Shown: positions 37,842-51,883 of the stretch, piece after piece
Layout: the number at the start of each line of letters is the position of its first letter
How positions within the stretch are numbered: the first letter of the stretch is position 1
Source: Dipetalonema caudispina
Lineage: Eukaryota > Nematoda > Chromadorea > Rhabditida > Onchocercidae
Reading direction: 5' to 3'
Length of the DNA stretch: 64,000 nt
Assembly: GCA_013365325.1 (NCBI GenBank)
Contig: JABVXV010000020.1
Location: 434,001 to 498,000 of the forward strand
The notes under the pieces: model-generated
Databases searched by the model: none
The model's input: the letters and a program-made list of their open reading frames with translations, nothing else
What the model was told of the DNA's origin: nothing
Translations under genes and position numbers: made by a program

Positions 37842-40800
37842 CAGATTTTTTGAAAATATTAGAAATATATCATTGATAGACCTTTCATGAAAAATATGAG
37901 AGCATCGAAGTGCTTGCAATGAATCATCGTATTGTCCATATCGTTGTCCACAAAAATTACAAAACAATTCCATCTCTTGTGTTAATGATGTTACCGCTCT
38001 TCTGGCTAACTCTTCACTGTCCTCATCATTTAATTGATTGTAAAGATCTTGCAATCTTAGTTGACATTTCATCATTGCATGCTAAAAATGTCATTATTTC
38101 ATTTTAATAGCACTCATAAATATTTCAAACAAAAAGGAAAAAAAGAAAATCATAGAGTGTAGTCCAAGTTTAAATAGTTCTTCCAAATTTCAGAATTTAC
38201 TACTAATCAATGTGTTGAATGAAGAATTCCATAAAAATGGATACTTTACCCTACATCCGATCGTTTTAGCTATTTTCAAGCATTTCTTATTGAGTTGAAT
38301 CGCCTGCAAATATTGATGAAATTAAAAGTTGCAGAAAAAAAAACTGTTAAATCTGTTATATTTGCATTAAACTTCATTTTTCTCATCTTTTTTTAATTTT
38401 TAGAAGTATTGAAAACTTCAATTTAACATTTAAACGACAAGAAGGGGATTAATTTGCGAGTAAAATGCACGACATAGGTACAGTTTTTCATTTTTAAAAT
38501 GAGATAACTGGTCACTTTCATCGTTAGTGACTGATCAGAGAAAGTAAGTGACCTGACATTCGCATTTACCGGTATAAAAAGTACGGAATTCGGAGGCTGA
38601 TTTAGCCATGCTACCAAGAACTAATACTTCACCCATGCGATCATTTGTTTGACGCATTATTCGATACGCTTCTTCGTAACGAAACCAACTTTTCTAGAAA
38701 CCATTCAAAAATTCTCAAAGTTTTTTAAAATTTCAAGAGAAATTATAATTTAAGGTTAAATATTATCATTTAAATGAACTCTAATTAATGCAAATTAGTG
38801 CTATTTACATGCTTAATCATTTCTCTTATCACTGTTTAAGAGTTAATTAGCTTTTAAAATATGCTCACTAATGAGTTAATTACAATATTTTTATTGTCAT
38901 ATATTGTTCTTGGCTTAAAAGCGCACTGTGAGAGTTTCCTTGGCTTCAGATTCCCCCAAGTCTCGACATATATTAGCCATCGAACATAAACAACGAGCAT
39001 ACACAGACCGATTGTTAGTTTCATGGGCCAATTTCATTGCTTCCTGTAGAAATTTTGCAGATCACGATCGATGCTTCGAATTTGCTTGCTCTTTGCTGTA
39101 TAAAGAGTTCCCGTGTAATTGTAGTAACTCAAGATGGTGCAAAATGATTATCAGATTTGTCTGATATCAAAAAGTAAACAACTTTAAATATTCCGTTTTT
39201 CTCATAATAGGAAAAGCTATATGTGCAAATATCTATTAGAACTATAGATTTAAACCATTAAATTTTGAATTTGAAATTTGAAATTGAAAGGAGAACATAC
39301 ATCACACGTTACTCTCGCATCTACCAAAGAACCACTTCTTCGCAGGACAACTGATAAATGATAAAGTACAACGCTACGATATTTCGCATGTACATCATTG
39401 ACCGTTACACCTTCCAATATTGCTAATGCGCTTCGCAAGAATAAAATCGCTTTCGATAAATCCCTAACATTTGTAATTTAACAGTTACAATTGATAAATA
39501 TTGCTTTTTATGAAATTATGTGAATTATTTTGAAGTAAAGATTGAAATAAATTATCTAATAAACTAATTATTGGAAGGCAATAAGGAAGTAGATGAAAGG
39601 AAATGATATGAGAATATCATTCTGAATCTTTTTTGGTAAGCTTATCTACATGTGGTTTTACAAGTAACCGATCCTTTAGATTAATAAGAGATATATTATC
39701 AGTACTGTTGATCTGCAACATTTGCAAAACTTTCAAGCACAAATAATCAAAGTTACAACAAAATAGAAAACCTGAGCAAGGTGAAAAGAACACCGAGTCC
39801 AACACATACTTGCAATTCCAATAACCTATCAGAACATTGATTCGCGATACGCATCGCTTTTTCAAATGCTTCTAGACTAGCTTGAAATTGACTGAATCCA
39901 AGCTGCGACAAAGCCACAACTGTAATACATAATATAAATGCAATTAAAGCAAATACCATAGTTGCAGAATTCTCATTTTGCAGAATTGATACATAGTTGT
40001 GAACAGGTTAATAAAATCAGTGAATTCGAATTTGCACTAAATACTTCTTTCAAACTTCAATTTTCAGTTCTCTTAATACATTATCTGTATATTATTAGCT
40101 TATAAGAACTCTATCGATTTATGTTATTACCAAAGACAATGAACAGCTTGAAATTTTTTTCAATATTTTAATAATTTATTACAAATCTCTCAGAAATCCT
40201 TTCTTTCTTTGAAACTACCATGTTTTTGTTTTGCTAATTGCGTACAAAATAACTTCATCTTGACCTCTAGAATCATTTCTAATCTTTGATAAGTTAATTG
40301 TTTGAGATATTCTTCATAATAGTTGCATTTTCTTCTTAACTTTAAAGTATATTTTCTTGAAATGTTTTCTTTTTACAGTTATCTTTATCATTCTTGAATT
40401 TCCTAAAAACTGATATGTCAGACATTTTGCACATGTCGCAGTATTGAATCCACAGTGATAGATAAAATGATATGCAGCAAAAAAATAAAAAAAAATTAAT
40501 TTGTAAAATGTGAAATTCATTGCAACCATTTGTTCAACATTTTTTGTGGATTCTTTTCTTTTAATCAAAAATTTTAGATAAAGAAGAAAATGAATGGGAC
40601 CGAGATGTGCATGCCCGGGAGTTCTCGGATCTACGCTTGGATGTTGTAGACTAGCACGACCATAACCAATTGCTTTACCGAAATCAGCCAATCGTTCATA
40701 TGCTTTAGCTAGGTTTAGAAATGCTTCACTTTTCATGAATTCATCTTGTTGGGTATTTGCAAGTTCCGTTTGTTGCAAAGCATATCGCAACATTTGCTGG

Positions 40801-41285
40801 TAATTGCCTGCATCACAGTATGCTTGCGCCATGTATCCAAGCGTTATAAAACGATCCTCTGCATTTCTGCAATGGAAATCACAAATTCCGGAAGATGAAT
40901 GTGATAGATTTGTGATCAATGTAATGCTTAGAAATAATAAAAATGGAAGATATGACTTAAAGCTGTAGTGAAGTAATCACTCAGTTAAAACATTTTAGGA
41001 TTTTGAATTATTTACTAGCAAATTAATTAAAACTCTTAAAATTCCTTTAGCAGTCATTTTTTCTGTATTATCGGTACTCTTTTAAAATATTCTCTATGAA
41101 TAATGATTTTTAAAAAAAAATTACGCTACGAACGTGGCTTACGTAAGTCGTCGGAGTGCAGCTCGCCAACGAGCAATAGCTTGCTGATGACGCCGTTGAT
41201 GATAGAGTTTAACGCCCGATTGCATGTGATGCTTGGCGATACGTTGACCCATCGATATCCAATTCTCCTCGATTCTAATACCCAT
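36650..41285 (-). CDS. rpy-1: rapsyn (TPR + RING-H2 acetylcholine-receptor clustering protein) with C-terminal extension
   Basis: Eleven exons (41143-41285, 40601-40866, 39772-39919, 39301-39463, 38927-39043, 38553-38693, 38250-38303, 37882-38081, 37507-37652, 37076-37285, 36650-36825) join in phase to 587 aa. Residues ~20-340 are TPR repeats that align by eye along vertebrate rapsyn, e.g. [33 protein letters not shown] and [25 protein letters not shown]2 spans 385-430: [14 protein letters not shown] and CPKC. Vertebrate rapsyn ends just after the RING. Here 157 further residues follow, Ser/Thr/Pro-rich with RKPLPPVPK and a C-terminal TDV that fits a class I PDZ ligand. The first Met gives MGIRIEE; Met12 gives MGQRIAK, closer to the myristoylated MGQ start of vertebrate rapsyn. 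Rapsyn scaffolds nicotinic receptors at synapses. One donor (38926, GTGCGC) is unusual. Confidence 0.92.
37809..37836. repeat. 28-bp T run in a rapsyn intron
   Basis: An uninterrupted T run inside the intron between the two RING-encoding exons (37653-37881). Confidence 0.8.
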
Positions 41286-41329
41286 TAGAAATGTTGACGT
41301 ATCTTCTGAAGTAACGAGTAATTTTTCAT
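41285..41329 (-). other. 14-codon upstream ORF ending on the rapsyn start codon (TAATG)
   Basis: After acceptor TTTCAG (exon base 41338) the leader has an ATG at 41327-41329 and 14 codons ([14 protein letters not shown]). Its TAA shares its last A with the A of the main ATG. If the mRNA is trans-spliced at 41338 this uORF would be translated first. The main frame is also open back to the acceptor, so an internal exon is possible. Confidence 0.4.
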
Positions 41330-41341
41330 TCCTTTTATCTG

Positions 41342-41371
<30 letters not shown>
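41342..41371. repeat. 30-bp A run (T tract in front of the rapsyn first acceptor)
   Basis: An uninterrupted run of 30 A on the + strand. Read on the minus strand it is a long T tract directly before the CAG acceptor of the rapsyn leader exon, so it serves as, or replaces, the polypyrimidine signal. Confidence 0.7.
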
Positions 41372-41375
<4 letters not shown>

Positions 41376-43939
41376 ATTACGTAGAAATAGGTTATCATTT
41401 TGTTTATTTGCAATGATAAATATTATTTCATTTATACCCTAAACCTCAAACTTTCTGCTCAATTAGACTGAAATTTTGTTTTAACGTTACCGATTTTTTT
41501 TTTCAGGTTTTCTGGAACATGTTGTAAATCTTGACTTATTCGATTTCCAGTAGTTTCAAAGAGTATCAACTTCAAAGTGTATTAAAAATCAATTCATTTA
41601 TTCAGTTAATATACTTCCTAAATCCGATTTATTTCCTTGCCACTTCTCGGATGGTGTTTTTATCTATGCGAATGAGTATCTTCTAATGATGAAATTCCTA
41701 ATTAATGAAGAGAATATCTTTTTGTGATAGGATACAACAATATAACAGTTAATTAAATTATTGAGGTAATTAATTAAATTCGTAGAATAATTTTTTATAG
41801 TCGTTAACTCACTGAATAATAGAGTATTTTAGCGGTTGACTACAACTTTGGAGCAGTTGTTCTTCGATAAAAACATAATCAGTAGGATAGTTAATGAAGG
41901 AAAGCGATACAGAAAGTTAGGATTGCCGTTGTCTGGAAGAGATGTTGGGATGATACAGAGAAATTCCAGTATATGACGATCGAGAGAATGACGTGTTCAA
42001 AATGCTATGGATCTGTGTGAGTGTATGTTAAATCCTTCATTGCTAGTATCATCCATTTATATCAACTAGCGAATGGAAAGCAATTATTGAAAAGTTAATT
42101 TTGGCTAGTAAGTCTATCTAAATATCTTGATTGATCATTGGATTGCCTATGAGAGAAATTGCACAGAATTAGTCATAAATAAATTTCATATTAAAAAGTT
42201 ATTGAAATATTTTCAGTATTGCAACTTTGTAATAGTTTGAATTTACTTCTTATAGAGGAAAAACGAAAAAAAAAAATCTAGAGAAAAATTGCCAGAGAAT
42301 GATAACAATAAGTAGAGAGAGTGAAAGAAGAAAGACAGATGATGATGATGAGATTGATGAAAAGTTGTTGTAATTTGATCAAGTTGTCGAGTTTTTTTTC
42401 TTTTTTTTTTTGCATCTTACCAGAATCATTAAAGTTTTCAATAGGTTTTCTTCTTGTTTTTGACACCCAATTGCGCGTTTAATGCGATATGAATTTGATA
42501 ACTAAAAATAATTCATACGAAAATAACATTTCAACTTAACTTATTTGGAATGATAAATTTTACAGAAGCAAAATACTGAATGTACACCTTATTTAGCTTT
42601 GTGGGGAATATCTAAATTAAAACTTTTATACTTAAATTTTTGTTGTAATAACTTTTGTTCCCACTTATGGATCAAATCATTCCTAAGTTAATCAACAAGA
42701 AAAAAAGTGAATATTCTCTCCAACGATTATGTATTTTAATTACTTATCCGGAGAAATAAGTTTGAAATTTAATCATATTAAAAATACATTACAGATGCTC
42801 TATTTATTATTATGATACTAACGATTCTGATAATATCTAATTTTAAAATGATTTAACCAAAGCAAAGTGTTCAGTGAATATTCAATGTATGTTTGTTAGA
42901 AATGAAATTTAAAAATTGATATTGAACAAGTTAAATAAGGCTTACTCATTTCTATAATGATATATTAGCATTCTTAAAATATCAAATCTTAAATAAGTAA
43001 ACTTTAAATAATCAGTCACTTATCACAGCTTCTAAAACTTTTTTCCTACAACCAGACAAAGTATAGTTTCTTATTTGCACTTTTCAGCTTAAAATTAAAC
43101 TTCATTTACACTACTCAATTCTATTTTAAATAAATGGGAAGACCGTAGAAGAAATTAGCAAAATGTGAGGACCAAATGAGAGCTATTTAGGAATGAAAAA
43201 AAAAGTGGAAAAGCTAGAACTTTTCCTTAAAAGGGGAAATAAGGAAATTTCAATTCTCAGAATAGTAATGTCTAACTTTAAAATTTAAATCACAAGATTG
43301 CCTATGTGTAGTCATCGTCAATTTTTACACAATTTAAAGGAAAAGAAAGAGAGATAAAAAATTTTTCAAGAAAACTTTTCCAAATCGATCGGGTCGATGT
43401 TTAAAAACTTCAAATGCTTCAATTATTATATATTTTTGTGATGTATGAAACAGGGAAAAAATGGAATAAAAATTGGAAAGTTATTAAGCAAATTTGTTGA
43501 AGAATATTAATGCATTAGAGAGATATTGAAAAATTTTGTTCCTTTTTGAAATAGTACTTTTTTCAGAAGAATCAGGCCAAATTTTATGTCCATTTGTTTC
43601 GGAAAAAGAATGATCAATAAAAAATTGCGCAGTAAATTTCCTTAAATAGTTGTGCAAAAAAAAGATTTTTATATTAGGCCATAAATTGCTAAGCAATAAA
43701 ATTTGAGAAATTTGTCTAATAAAATAATAAAATATGTAAGCATTGAAAAGTATTGTCCCATTGAATCTTTTTTTTTTTTTCACCACTTAAATTAAGACTT
43801 TTCGGATGAAGTATTTGATCTTTGGAAAATTTCTAAGAAATTTTAATTCCTACTAATTATTGATTGTTAACTTTTTGATTAATTAATTTTTTGATTAACT
43901 TTTTGATTAATACATATATATTAACTAAATCAAAATGTA
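41372..43939. other. divergent intergenic region between rapsyn and the + strand model
   Basis: AT-rich, no supported coding sequence. A strong minus-strand donor at 42420 (TCTG/GTAAGA) follows a short open stretch and is in phase with the rapsyn leader exon. That stretch has no ATG, so a 5' UTR exon is possible. Tandem ATTAACTTTTTGATTAA-like units occur at about 43868-43913. Confidence 0.4.
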
Positions 43940-46900
43940 ATGTTTACATGTATGTTCCTATTGCAAATAGCTGAGAATTGCAATTTGCAAGCAAACGATG
44001 CTACTGCAACTGCAAGCAGTTGCATTATTCTTTTGTTGTTAATGTTTTTTCTTATTCATAAACTTGCATTTGTTGAAGAAAATGTAATTTTTATCAAATT
44101 GTCGGATGCATCTTTTGATTTCAAAAGTTAAGCAAAATAAATAAATAGCAAACTTTGATGAATGTCAATGTTGAGAAACAAAGAAATGCTTAGGAAAGAA
44201 CAAAAGATATTTAGAAGTTGGCACTAAACGCAGTAATTCAAAACATTTAAACTGGAAACTTCAAAAAAAAAAAGTGCTATATATTTGAAGTTAAATTTTG
44301 TTGAAAGAATTCACATACTCTTATCACCTGTTTTCTTCCATTGCAACTGATCTACAATACTTTCGTGGTATGTAAAAATGATAGAAGTGAAAAAATCTCT
44401 TAAATTTGATTAAAGATGAAAACAAATTGGATAATTAATTGGAATGTTTTGAAAAAAAAAGAAATTGATTAAGAAATTTTTTAACTTATATAACTTACTA
44501 ATTCTATCAATTTTATTTTTGCAAGAAAGAAGAACAATCTTCAACTTTCTAAGAAAATTTTATTTCTTAGACAATTTTATTTGCTTGTCTCGTTTATAAT
44601 TCCTTCATTCACTCCTCTTAGCTGCTGTGATATTAAAAACTTCTGATCGGAAGGTAAAAACTAACCGGACAAAATGGCTCTCTTACCGTTCATTCATTTC
44701 GTCTAACTGTTGCAACAATTACTTATCTTTTTCAAGTATAATTCATTCGATTCTAATTGGAAGAGGAACTGATTTTCCGGATATAATTCGTTCATTGAAA
44801 AATAAAGATGATGATATTGTTAACGCTGGTAAAAATATTTTTAAAAAAATGGCTTTTTTAAATTTATTTTGAAAAAAAAGGATGATAATGAGATTTGCTC
44901 AAATATTTGTAGGCACAAATTGAAGTTTATTCACATGAGAATTGACCTAATTCGTTAGGAATGCAGGACTTATTGCAAGATTTAATTTCAAATTTCAGGA
45001 AATTCGATTTCTTTTCCTCAACCAACTATTTCTTACTTTTAGAATTAAAGAATAAAACGACAATGATCTGATGTGTTGAGCAGATATTATGGAGGTTAAT
45101 TTGAAATTAATACTTAAAATTATAATTAGAAAGAATAAGGACAATGATATAGGACTTTTAACTATTAAAATTTTTAATAAAAAATTGACATCTAACTGTT
45201 CGAATTACCGCTAAGCATAGGTACTTTATAAAAAGAAAAAAAGTTACAATTTAAGTGCAAATTTATTTTGAACGGATGGAAATGTTTGTAGCTAAAATAT
45301 CAAACAGAAATATTCTGGTAGAGAAATAAAAATGATTATTAGAATTTGGAGAGATACATTGGATGAAATTTTCGAAATGTTTATTTAAATTAGAAATTCA
45401 ATAATGTGGCTTATTTTGGCTTCTTTTTTTTTTTGGAAAAAGAGATTATTCTGCCAAGCAATTTATAGTTAATGCTAATTCCAATGGCTTCTTTGGGAAT
45501 GAAACATTAAATGGATGCCTTTTGCATACTTTCTTTTTAAATCATCCCTCTAACTCTTTTAATCCTTACTAAAGGAAATACCAATTTTTTTTCCCTTTTA
45601 ATTATATCCTACTAAAAATAAAATTGGACAAAAAAGCATCCTACTTAGGCTTTCATATAAAAAACTCGCAACTCACAATCGATTTATTGGAAAAACATTT
45701 TTTCATCAATTCTTCAATTGCGCCAGTTTCCAAAAAAAAGGAAAAAAAAGTACTTTTATATTTAAAAGTATAATTTCAGTTTGTTCACTGAAATAGGCCT
45801 GATAAATTTAGATAAAATTTGAATCCATTTTTATGTCGTTTTAAACAAGGGTGATTGGACAAACAAAAAATATAAACATTTGAAACTGCACAAAAATTAA
45901 TGCTAAACATTTTAAAATTTTTAACAATCTTCCAATAAATATAGTTACAAAATGAATTCCTTCAGCTAAGTTTGCTTTTAATTTTTCTTGAAAATTTTCA
46001 AGTTCGTAAGAAGTCCAAGTTAAGCATTGATACACATATTTTTAGCAAGTTAAAGGTTAAATATAACGGAATTTGTTAAAAGTTTTAAAATTTATTTTCA
46101 AATTCAAGACAGAAGTAGTCGTTAGTTAATGTTTGAGGAGAATACACACGTAAGCGTATACGTAAGAATTCCAGTCAAGAATGACGTGTAATACACGGAA
46201 GGGAAGGGCTTGCTAAAATTACCTGTAAATACGAAAGTAATTCGCTCATAAATTGAAAATTGTCATTTGTATTAGTAGTAGAACTTGCCAAACAACAACT
46301 TCTGACAAACGAATTTCTTTGTCGTCGGAGAATTTGCCGTAATTTTTTGTTTTCTTACTTTCAACATTTATTTATATTGCCGTTCTGTACTTCTTAATTC
46401 ATTATTCTATAAAATTAGTTTGAGTAGATAATTTTTCTCATGAATAATTTAATTAATTGCTGAGATGATTAGAAGAACAGATCTTGGATTAAAAAAGATT
46501 AATACGTGTATCGTATATGTTATTACCAGAAAAATATTTTAAAAATTGAAATGGTCTTTTGCAACATTTTATATTTTCAATCAAAAATATTTGAAGGAAT
46601 CTTTGAGTTCAAAAAAAAAAAAATTAAAATTTATTTCATCTAAAAGAAAATTGACATTAGATTCTGATTGAGACACATAAATTGTTTACCCATTTTAACC
46701 TATACATTTTTACATTCTTTGTACTATTAACGTAACTATATCGTTATGATAAATAGTGTTCATGATGATAATGTCAATGAAAACTTTACCGAAGAATATG
46801 AGGAATAGTAGAAGTGACGATTTATTAGCAAAATGTCATTGTATCATATTTCATTAGGATATTGTTGCAATTCAAATGATAATCATATCTATGTGTTATT

Positions 46901-49272
46901 AAACAGGAAAAGTAAATGAAATCGATCTGACCTTCTCATTAACCTTTACATTATTTCGCAAGTTTAAGATTTAAAAGTTCAATGCTTTTTATAAAGTATC
47001 ATTTATTAATGTTCATTATATTCTTTTCTTTTCTTATCTTTTTTTTTTGGCTCATTTGCTAGAAATGTCTTGTTGATTCCTAGGTACTAAGCATTCTTAT
47101 GATACATTTGTTAGCCTTTTGACGGATACATTTCTACCAAAGCCAATTCATTATACAAAGTTATCAATGAGTTGAATAATCAGTAAGTACCATGAATGGA
47201 GCAAAATTACAATTGAGGCTATGATTTTTGGCCAATAAATATTGTCCTCTAAAGTATAAAACATTCGAAATGATTAGCCAACCTTATTATCACTGCTAAT
47301 AAAAATTGTTGATATAAATGCATTGAATTTATTTTTTTAAAAAAAAAAGCAATAATATGTGGAAACGAATATATGCTGTAATATTGACTCAAAAATAGGC
47401 CAGCAATAATTCAAAAACAGGCCTTCAGAGAGATTTCTGAACAGCCTATGCCGTTGAATAGTAATATTTTTTTCTTTTTTAGTATTAAGAAAACAATAAT
47501 GATTAATTTGGGCAAGTTATTGATAATTGATTATAAGGAATAATTATGAATTGTTGTATTTACTAATGTATTTTCTTGATCTTACAAGAGTCAGAAAATT
47601 AATTTTTTGTAGACTATTACATCTATTTCAATCTATTACCTGAAATTCAAAATTTTTCTTTAAAATTTTTTATTTATCAAATCAAAATCGTTACAGATAT
47701 GAATGTCACTAATAAAGTCATCTTTTATTGATAATTAGAAGTGATAGTAAATATAAAATGATGCTAGAGAATATACCTTATGCATTTTAATTCCGCCATA
47801 CCAGATGATCTTGATAATTAAATTAATTGTATATAGTTAGAATCTGAGAAAAAAAAAAAAGATGTTAGGGTGTCGGAAAATCCAATTCCTTTTGAAATAT
47901 TATATAATATGCAATAGGTTCAGATTTCTTTCATTTACCTCATAAACAACAGAGTCAATCTCTATCCCAATAGATTTTTATTTTTTCTGCTTAATTAATC
48001 CCAAAAAAAAAGTGCTTCGAAACATGATATATATTCAAGAATAATCATTAAATATAAGGTAAAGTTAAAGAAGCATGAAAATACGACGAATTCAAAAGTG
48101 GGAATCAGAGTTTCAAACTTCTTCAAGGTAACTGAGAAGCAAACTTTCAAGTAATTTGGTTTGGATCATAGGTTATGTGTTGTGTCTGCTTGTAAACCAG
48201 TTTAAAATGTAATATATATATATATATTTTAGATTAAAATTGATTGGAATAAATTGAAACTAGAAATATAATGATCTGATCGGTTAAATTTTTTGTATTT
48301 CTGTGCACAATTCATGAAAATTCATTCATTCAGTGGATTTATTTTAAGCGCTAATTATTTATATTTGAAAAAACAAAGATGCAATTGAAATTGAAACGAT
48401 TTAACTAATAAACCAAAATAAATTAAAATAAACTAATTGATCACTAAAAGTTTCGTTTATTGTTTATTTTCACCAATTTCTAAATAATTGACGTATAAAA
48501 AAGCATCACGGTTGTATCATTGCAAAAGGTAACAATCTCTTGTGATAAGGTAAGTACACAGAGGATACAAGTAAGATACATGTTATTATAAAGAAATTTC
48601 CAAATATTTTTAACAGAATTGAAATGAAAGATAGTTAAAATTCAATTAACAAACTTTTAGAAAAATGATTGTGGAAATTGTAAAATAAGAATACATATAA
48701 ATTAATGTATAATTAACGATATAGAAGTGGTGGTAAAGTTTGTTAAAGATCGAACATTCGATGAAAAGATTTGTACACAAATTCTTTCTCTATCACTGAA
48801 GCAGCTGTGCAAAGGTAAGATTTATTTGATAATGTTATCAGCAGTTTCATATTTCCTCATGCTATTTCATATTTTGATATATGAGGAGTTAAGAAGCATT
48901 TATATGTAATCATTGTAATTAAATCATTTCAAAATTATTAAAGTTATCAGTTAAAATATTATCAAATTAAACATTCAATAGTGAACAATAATTACATCAA
49001 ATTTCTCGATCGACGATAATTTTTATCTAAAAAAAAAGAAAAAATATAAGCCAAAAATATATATGAAATATGTAAAAGTTTAAAAATTTTGTACTTTAAA
49101 ATAGAATTTGGATGAGATATATGCAAAATAAATTTCTGCAATATATCAATTAGTTGGATTATAATAATAAAGTTTTAGTTACATTTGTGTTGAAAATATA
49201 ACATTGATCTGTTAAATTTTTACAGGAATTCAATGGGAAAAAAAGAAGATTTCCTCAGAATCACTGACATAG
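43940..49272 (+). CDS. unrecognised five-exon gene model, single membrane anchor
   Basis: Exons 43940-44126, 44622-44828, 47084-47170, 48725-48814 and 49226-49272 stay in one open frame of 206 codons, every junction in phase 1. The start is MFTCMFLLQIAENCN. A hydrophobic segment (SSCIILLLLMFFLIHKLAFV, residues ~27-46) suggests a signal anchor. Downstream blocks read GRGTDFPDIIRSLKNKDDD, DTFVSLLTDTFLPKP and VKDRTFDEKICTQILSLS, ending ISSESLT before TAG. Exons 2 and 4 have good acceptors or donors (CTCCTCTTAG; AAAG/GTAAGA). Donors of exons 1 (GTTAAG) and 3 (GTTGAA) are weak, and introns of 2.3 and 1.6 kb are long for this window. No family was recognised. The exons may be real but wrongly linked, or belong to two genes. 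Confidence 0.35.
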
Positions 49273-51829
49273 AAATGATGTCTGTAATTCGTAATGGAAG
49301 AAAAAAGGATATGTGAGAGTTGTTTTTATAATATAAGTTGCTTGTTGAAAATTTGTATTTGAGAGAGAAGGATGAGGAAAAGGTTGGAAATTTTATGATT
49401 AGAATGGTGAAAAACTACATCTTAGAGCAAACAAAAGGTTGAAAAATATTGGAAAGCTTGAAATGTGTTTAAATTCTTAACTTGAATTTGATTTGAGTGA
49501 AAAGGATTGTGAAGAGTGATTAAGAAGCAGCTGCTCATATTTTTCGGATGTGAATATATTTCAGGCATGTCAACGGTTACGTTCGAAAGCTGCTAAAAAA
49601 ATTTTGTAACTTTAGATCATAACGTTATCATTTTAAAGAGGAAATTAGCAATTTTCTTATATAATAATTTATATTATTAGCTTTTAAATTGAATTCAAAT
49701 TAATATCATTTTAGCAAAAATGTAACATTTACCTATATCAAGTATTTGTTCTTCTTTTAATTCAAAATTAAAATTAACTGATAGAAGTCAAGATATTTGA
49801 GTTAATAGCATCAAATGGTTTTAAAATATAAAATGAAGTGGGACGTAATTCAAAAGGAACTGTAAGAGCATTTTTGGAAATCGTCCGAACATTCGTTAAA
49901 TTAGGAATGAAACTATTAATGATCATAAAATGAATTGAAAAAAACAATTAAACAGCTCGAATTCATTAATTAAAAAAAAAGAAGAAATCAAATGGAATTA
50001 TTCGTCCCCATTTATATTAGCGCATATTTTATGCTTTATCACTTTGCTATTCTAAGCAAATTTTAAAATGAAAGCTGTAATTTTTAACAAATGAATCACT
50101 TCAACTAACATATTACTGTATTAGGCAGAATTATTCATTCTATATGTTTTCATTTCTGCATATTTTTTTAAAAAAAATTTCCTATAATTTAGCAAGAAAA
50201 GATTAATAATTCGAGAGAAGAGCAATAAAGTAGAATGTATCGCTTCTATGTACTTCAACAAAAGTGTAACATGAAATTGAACTTTGCTAGACCAAAAGGA
50301 ATTGATCAGTCTATCATAAAACATGTGATGGTAATTGTTATTCCTTTCAGCTTCATTGATTTATTAAGCATTATTTCAAAAGTTTGTAAAGTAACATTCT
50401 AACATTTTGAACAAGAGATAGAAAAAATATTGATTGAATTATATTTTCACATTTTATGCATTGAACTTTGAAGTATATGCTTGTAATCTGATTAATTTAT
50501 AAACAAATAATTATTGATTAATTAGAAATATCCCTTTTGATACTTCTAAAAAAGTTGATGAGTTTTCTTCGTTGTAAAGAAAATGTTAGGTCAAAACGAT
50601 TAACATTTCTTGCTTCCCTTAATTCTTCCTAAATTTAAGCAGAATTATTTGTATTGCAAAACTGAACTCATTTAATGAATTTAATTCATTCAGTACAGCA
50701 AATATGTCAAATTTCAAAAGAAATAGTTAAAATGCAACCAAATGAAAATGAAAAACAAATTTAAATATTGTAAAATTAATGATGTTTCATGAAAATATAT
50801 TAGCAGATCGGAACGTTTGGTAGATCTTAACTTTTTTACTCTTCTGTCATTCTTTGTCAACCAAATAGGTATTTGAAAGAAAAAAGTTTTTTTTTTTGTT
50901 TGTAATAATTTTTGCCCAATTTTCAATATTCATATTTGTTTTAATTCCACCAAATTTCATGAAATCTTTAATCGTTTCTCATTCAATAAGTATGTAAGAT
51001 TAAAGCCCCTATTAAAGTGCGAAATTTGAATTTCACAAAATGTTTGCATTTAATAAGCAATTAACTACGTCAGTTCAAGGTCAAAGACTGTAACAAATAT
51101 TGGAAAAAAAAAATGAGGTCAAATAGCTACAATTTATGCCGAATGTTGAAAACAATATCTGCAAATAAATTTTACCATTTTGCTTTTTTCATTGCAAAAT
51201 GAACCGTATTGAAAGATTAATTGATATCACAGTATAATCTTACTTGCAATATTATTTATCAATTGCAAAAAATTCACGAATTCAATGGATGCATTATTTA
51301 TGAATTTTAATTTTCCTTCCTCTATGAATCATCCCGATCTATTATTGTGACGATATTGAATGTAACGTTTTAAAATTTAGGACGATGTCCTTGAAAGTTT
51401 TCTATGTGTGATGCAAGAATTGCTCAACACTCAATTGCTATTTTCCTTTCTTTTCTTGCATAACATTGCAATAAAATTTGAAATGTTTAGTTGTTAGTTG
51501 TTGTCTAAAAATGTGCTAATTTTGCTAATTAACAATAATATCAGTAATAAATATCTTTATTTAAATTTTTAACTATATTTTCATTTAAAAATTTAATCAG
51601 TAATACGCTTGAAATCGAAAAATATGTTGCATTTTTAGATAAAACTAAATAAATGTCAAACAGTTTTTAATAAATTAACATTTCAACGAGAAGTAGGATG
51701 AAATTTTGTAAGATTTCTGTAATAATTAGATTTGATATTTGTAAATTTGTAATTACAACAACAGTGAATATGTACTACAATTATACTGAATGCTTATTTT
51801 GAATACTTCTTTACATTTCTCATCTTTTT
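49273..51829. other. intergenic, AT-rich, between the two + strand models
   Basis: No gene is supported. It contains many A/T runs and short open frames without domain or splice support. Confidence 0.5.
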
Positions 51830-51883
51830 ATGATAATGAAAAACTGTCTTCTACCATATAATTATTTTGAACAATTCCAGGTG

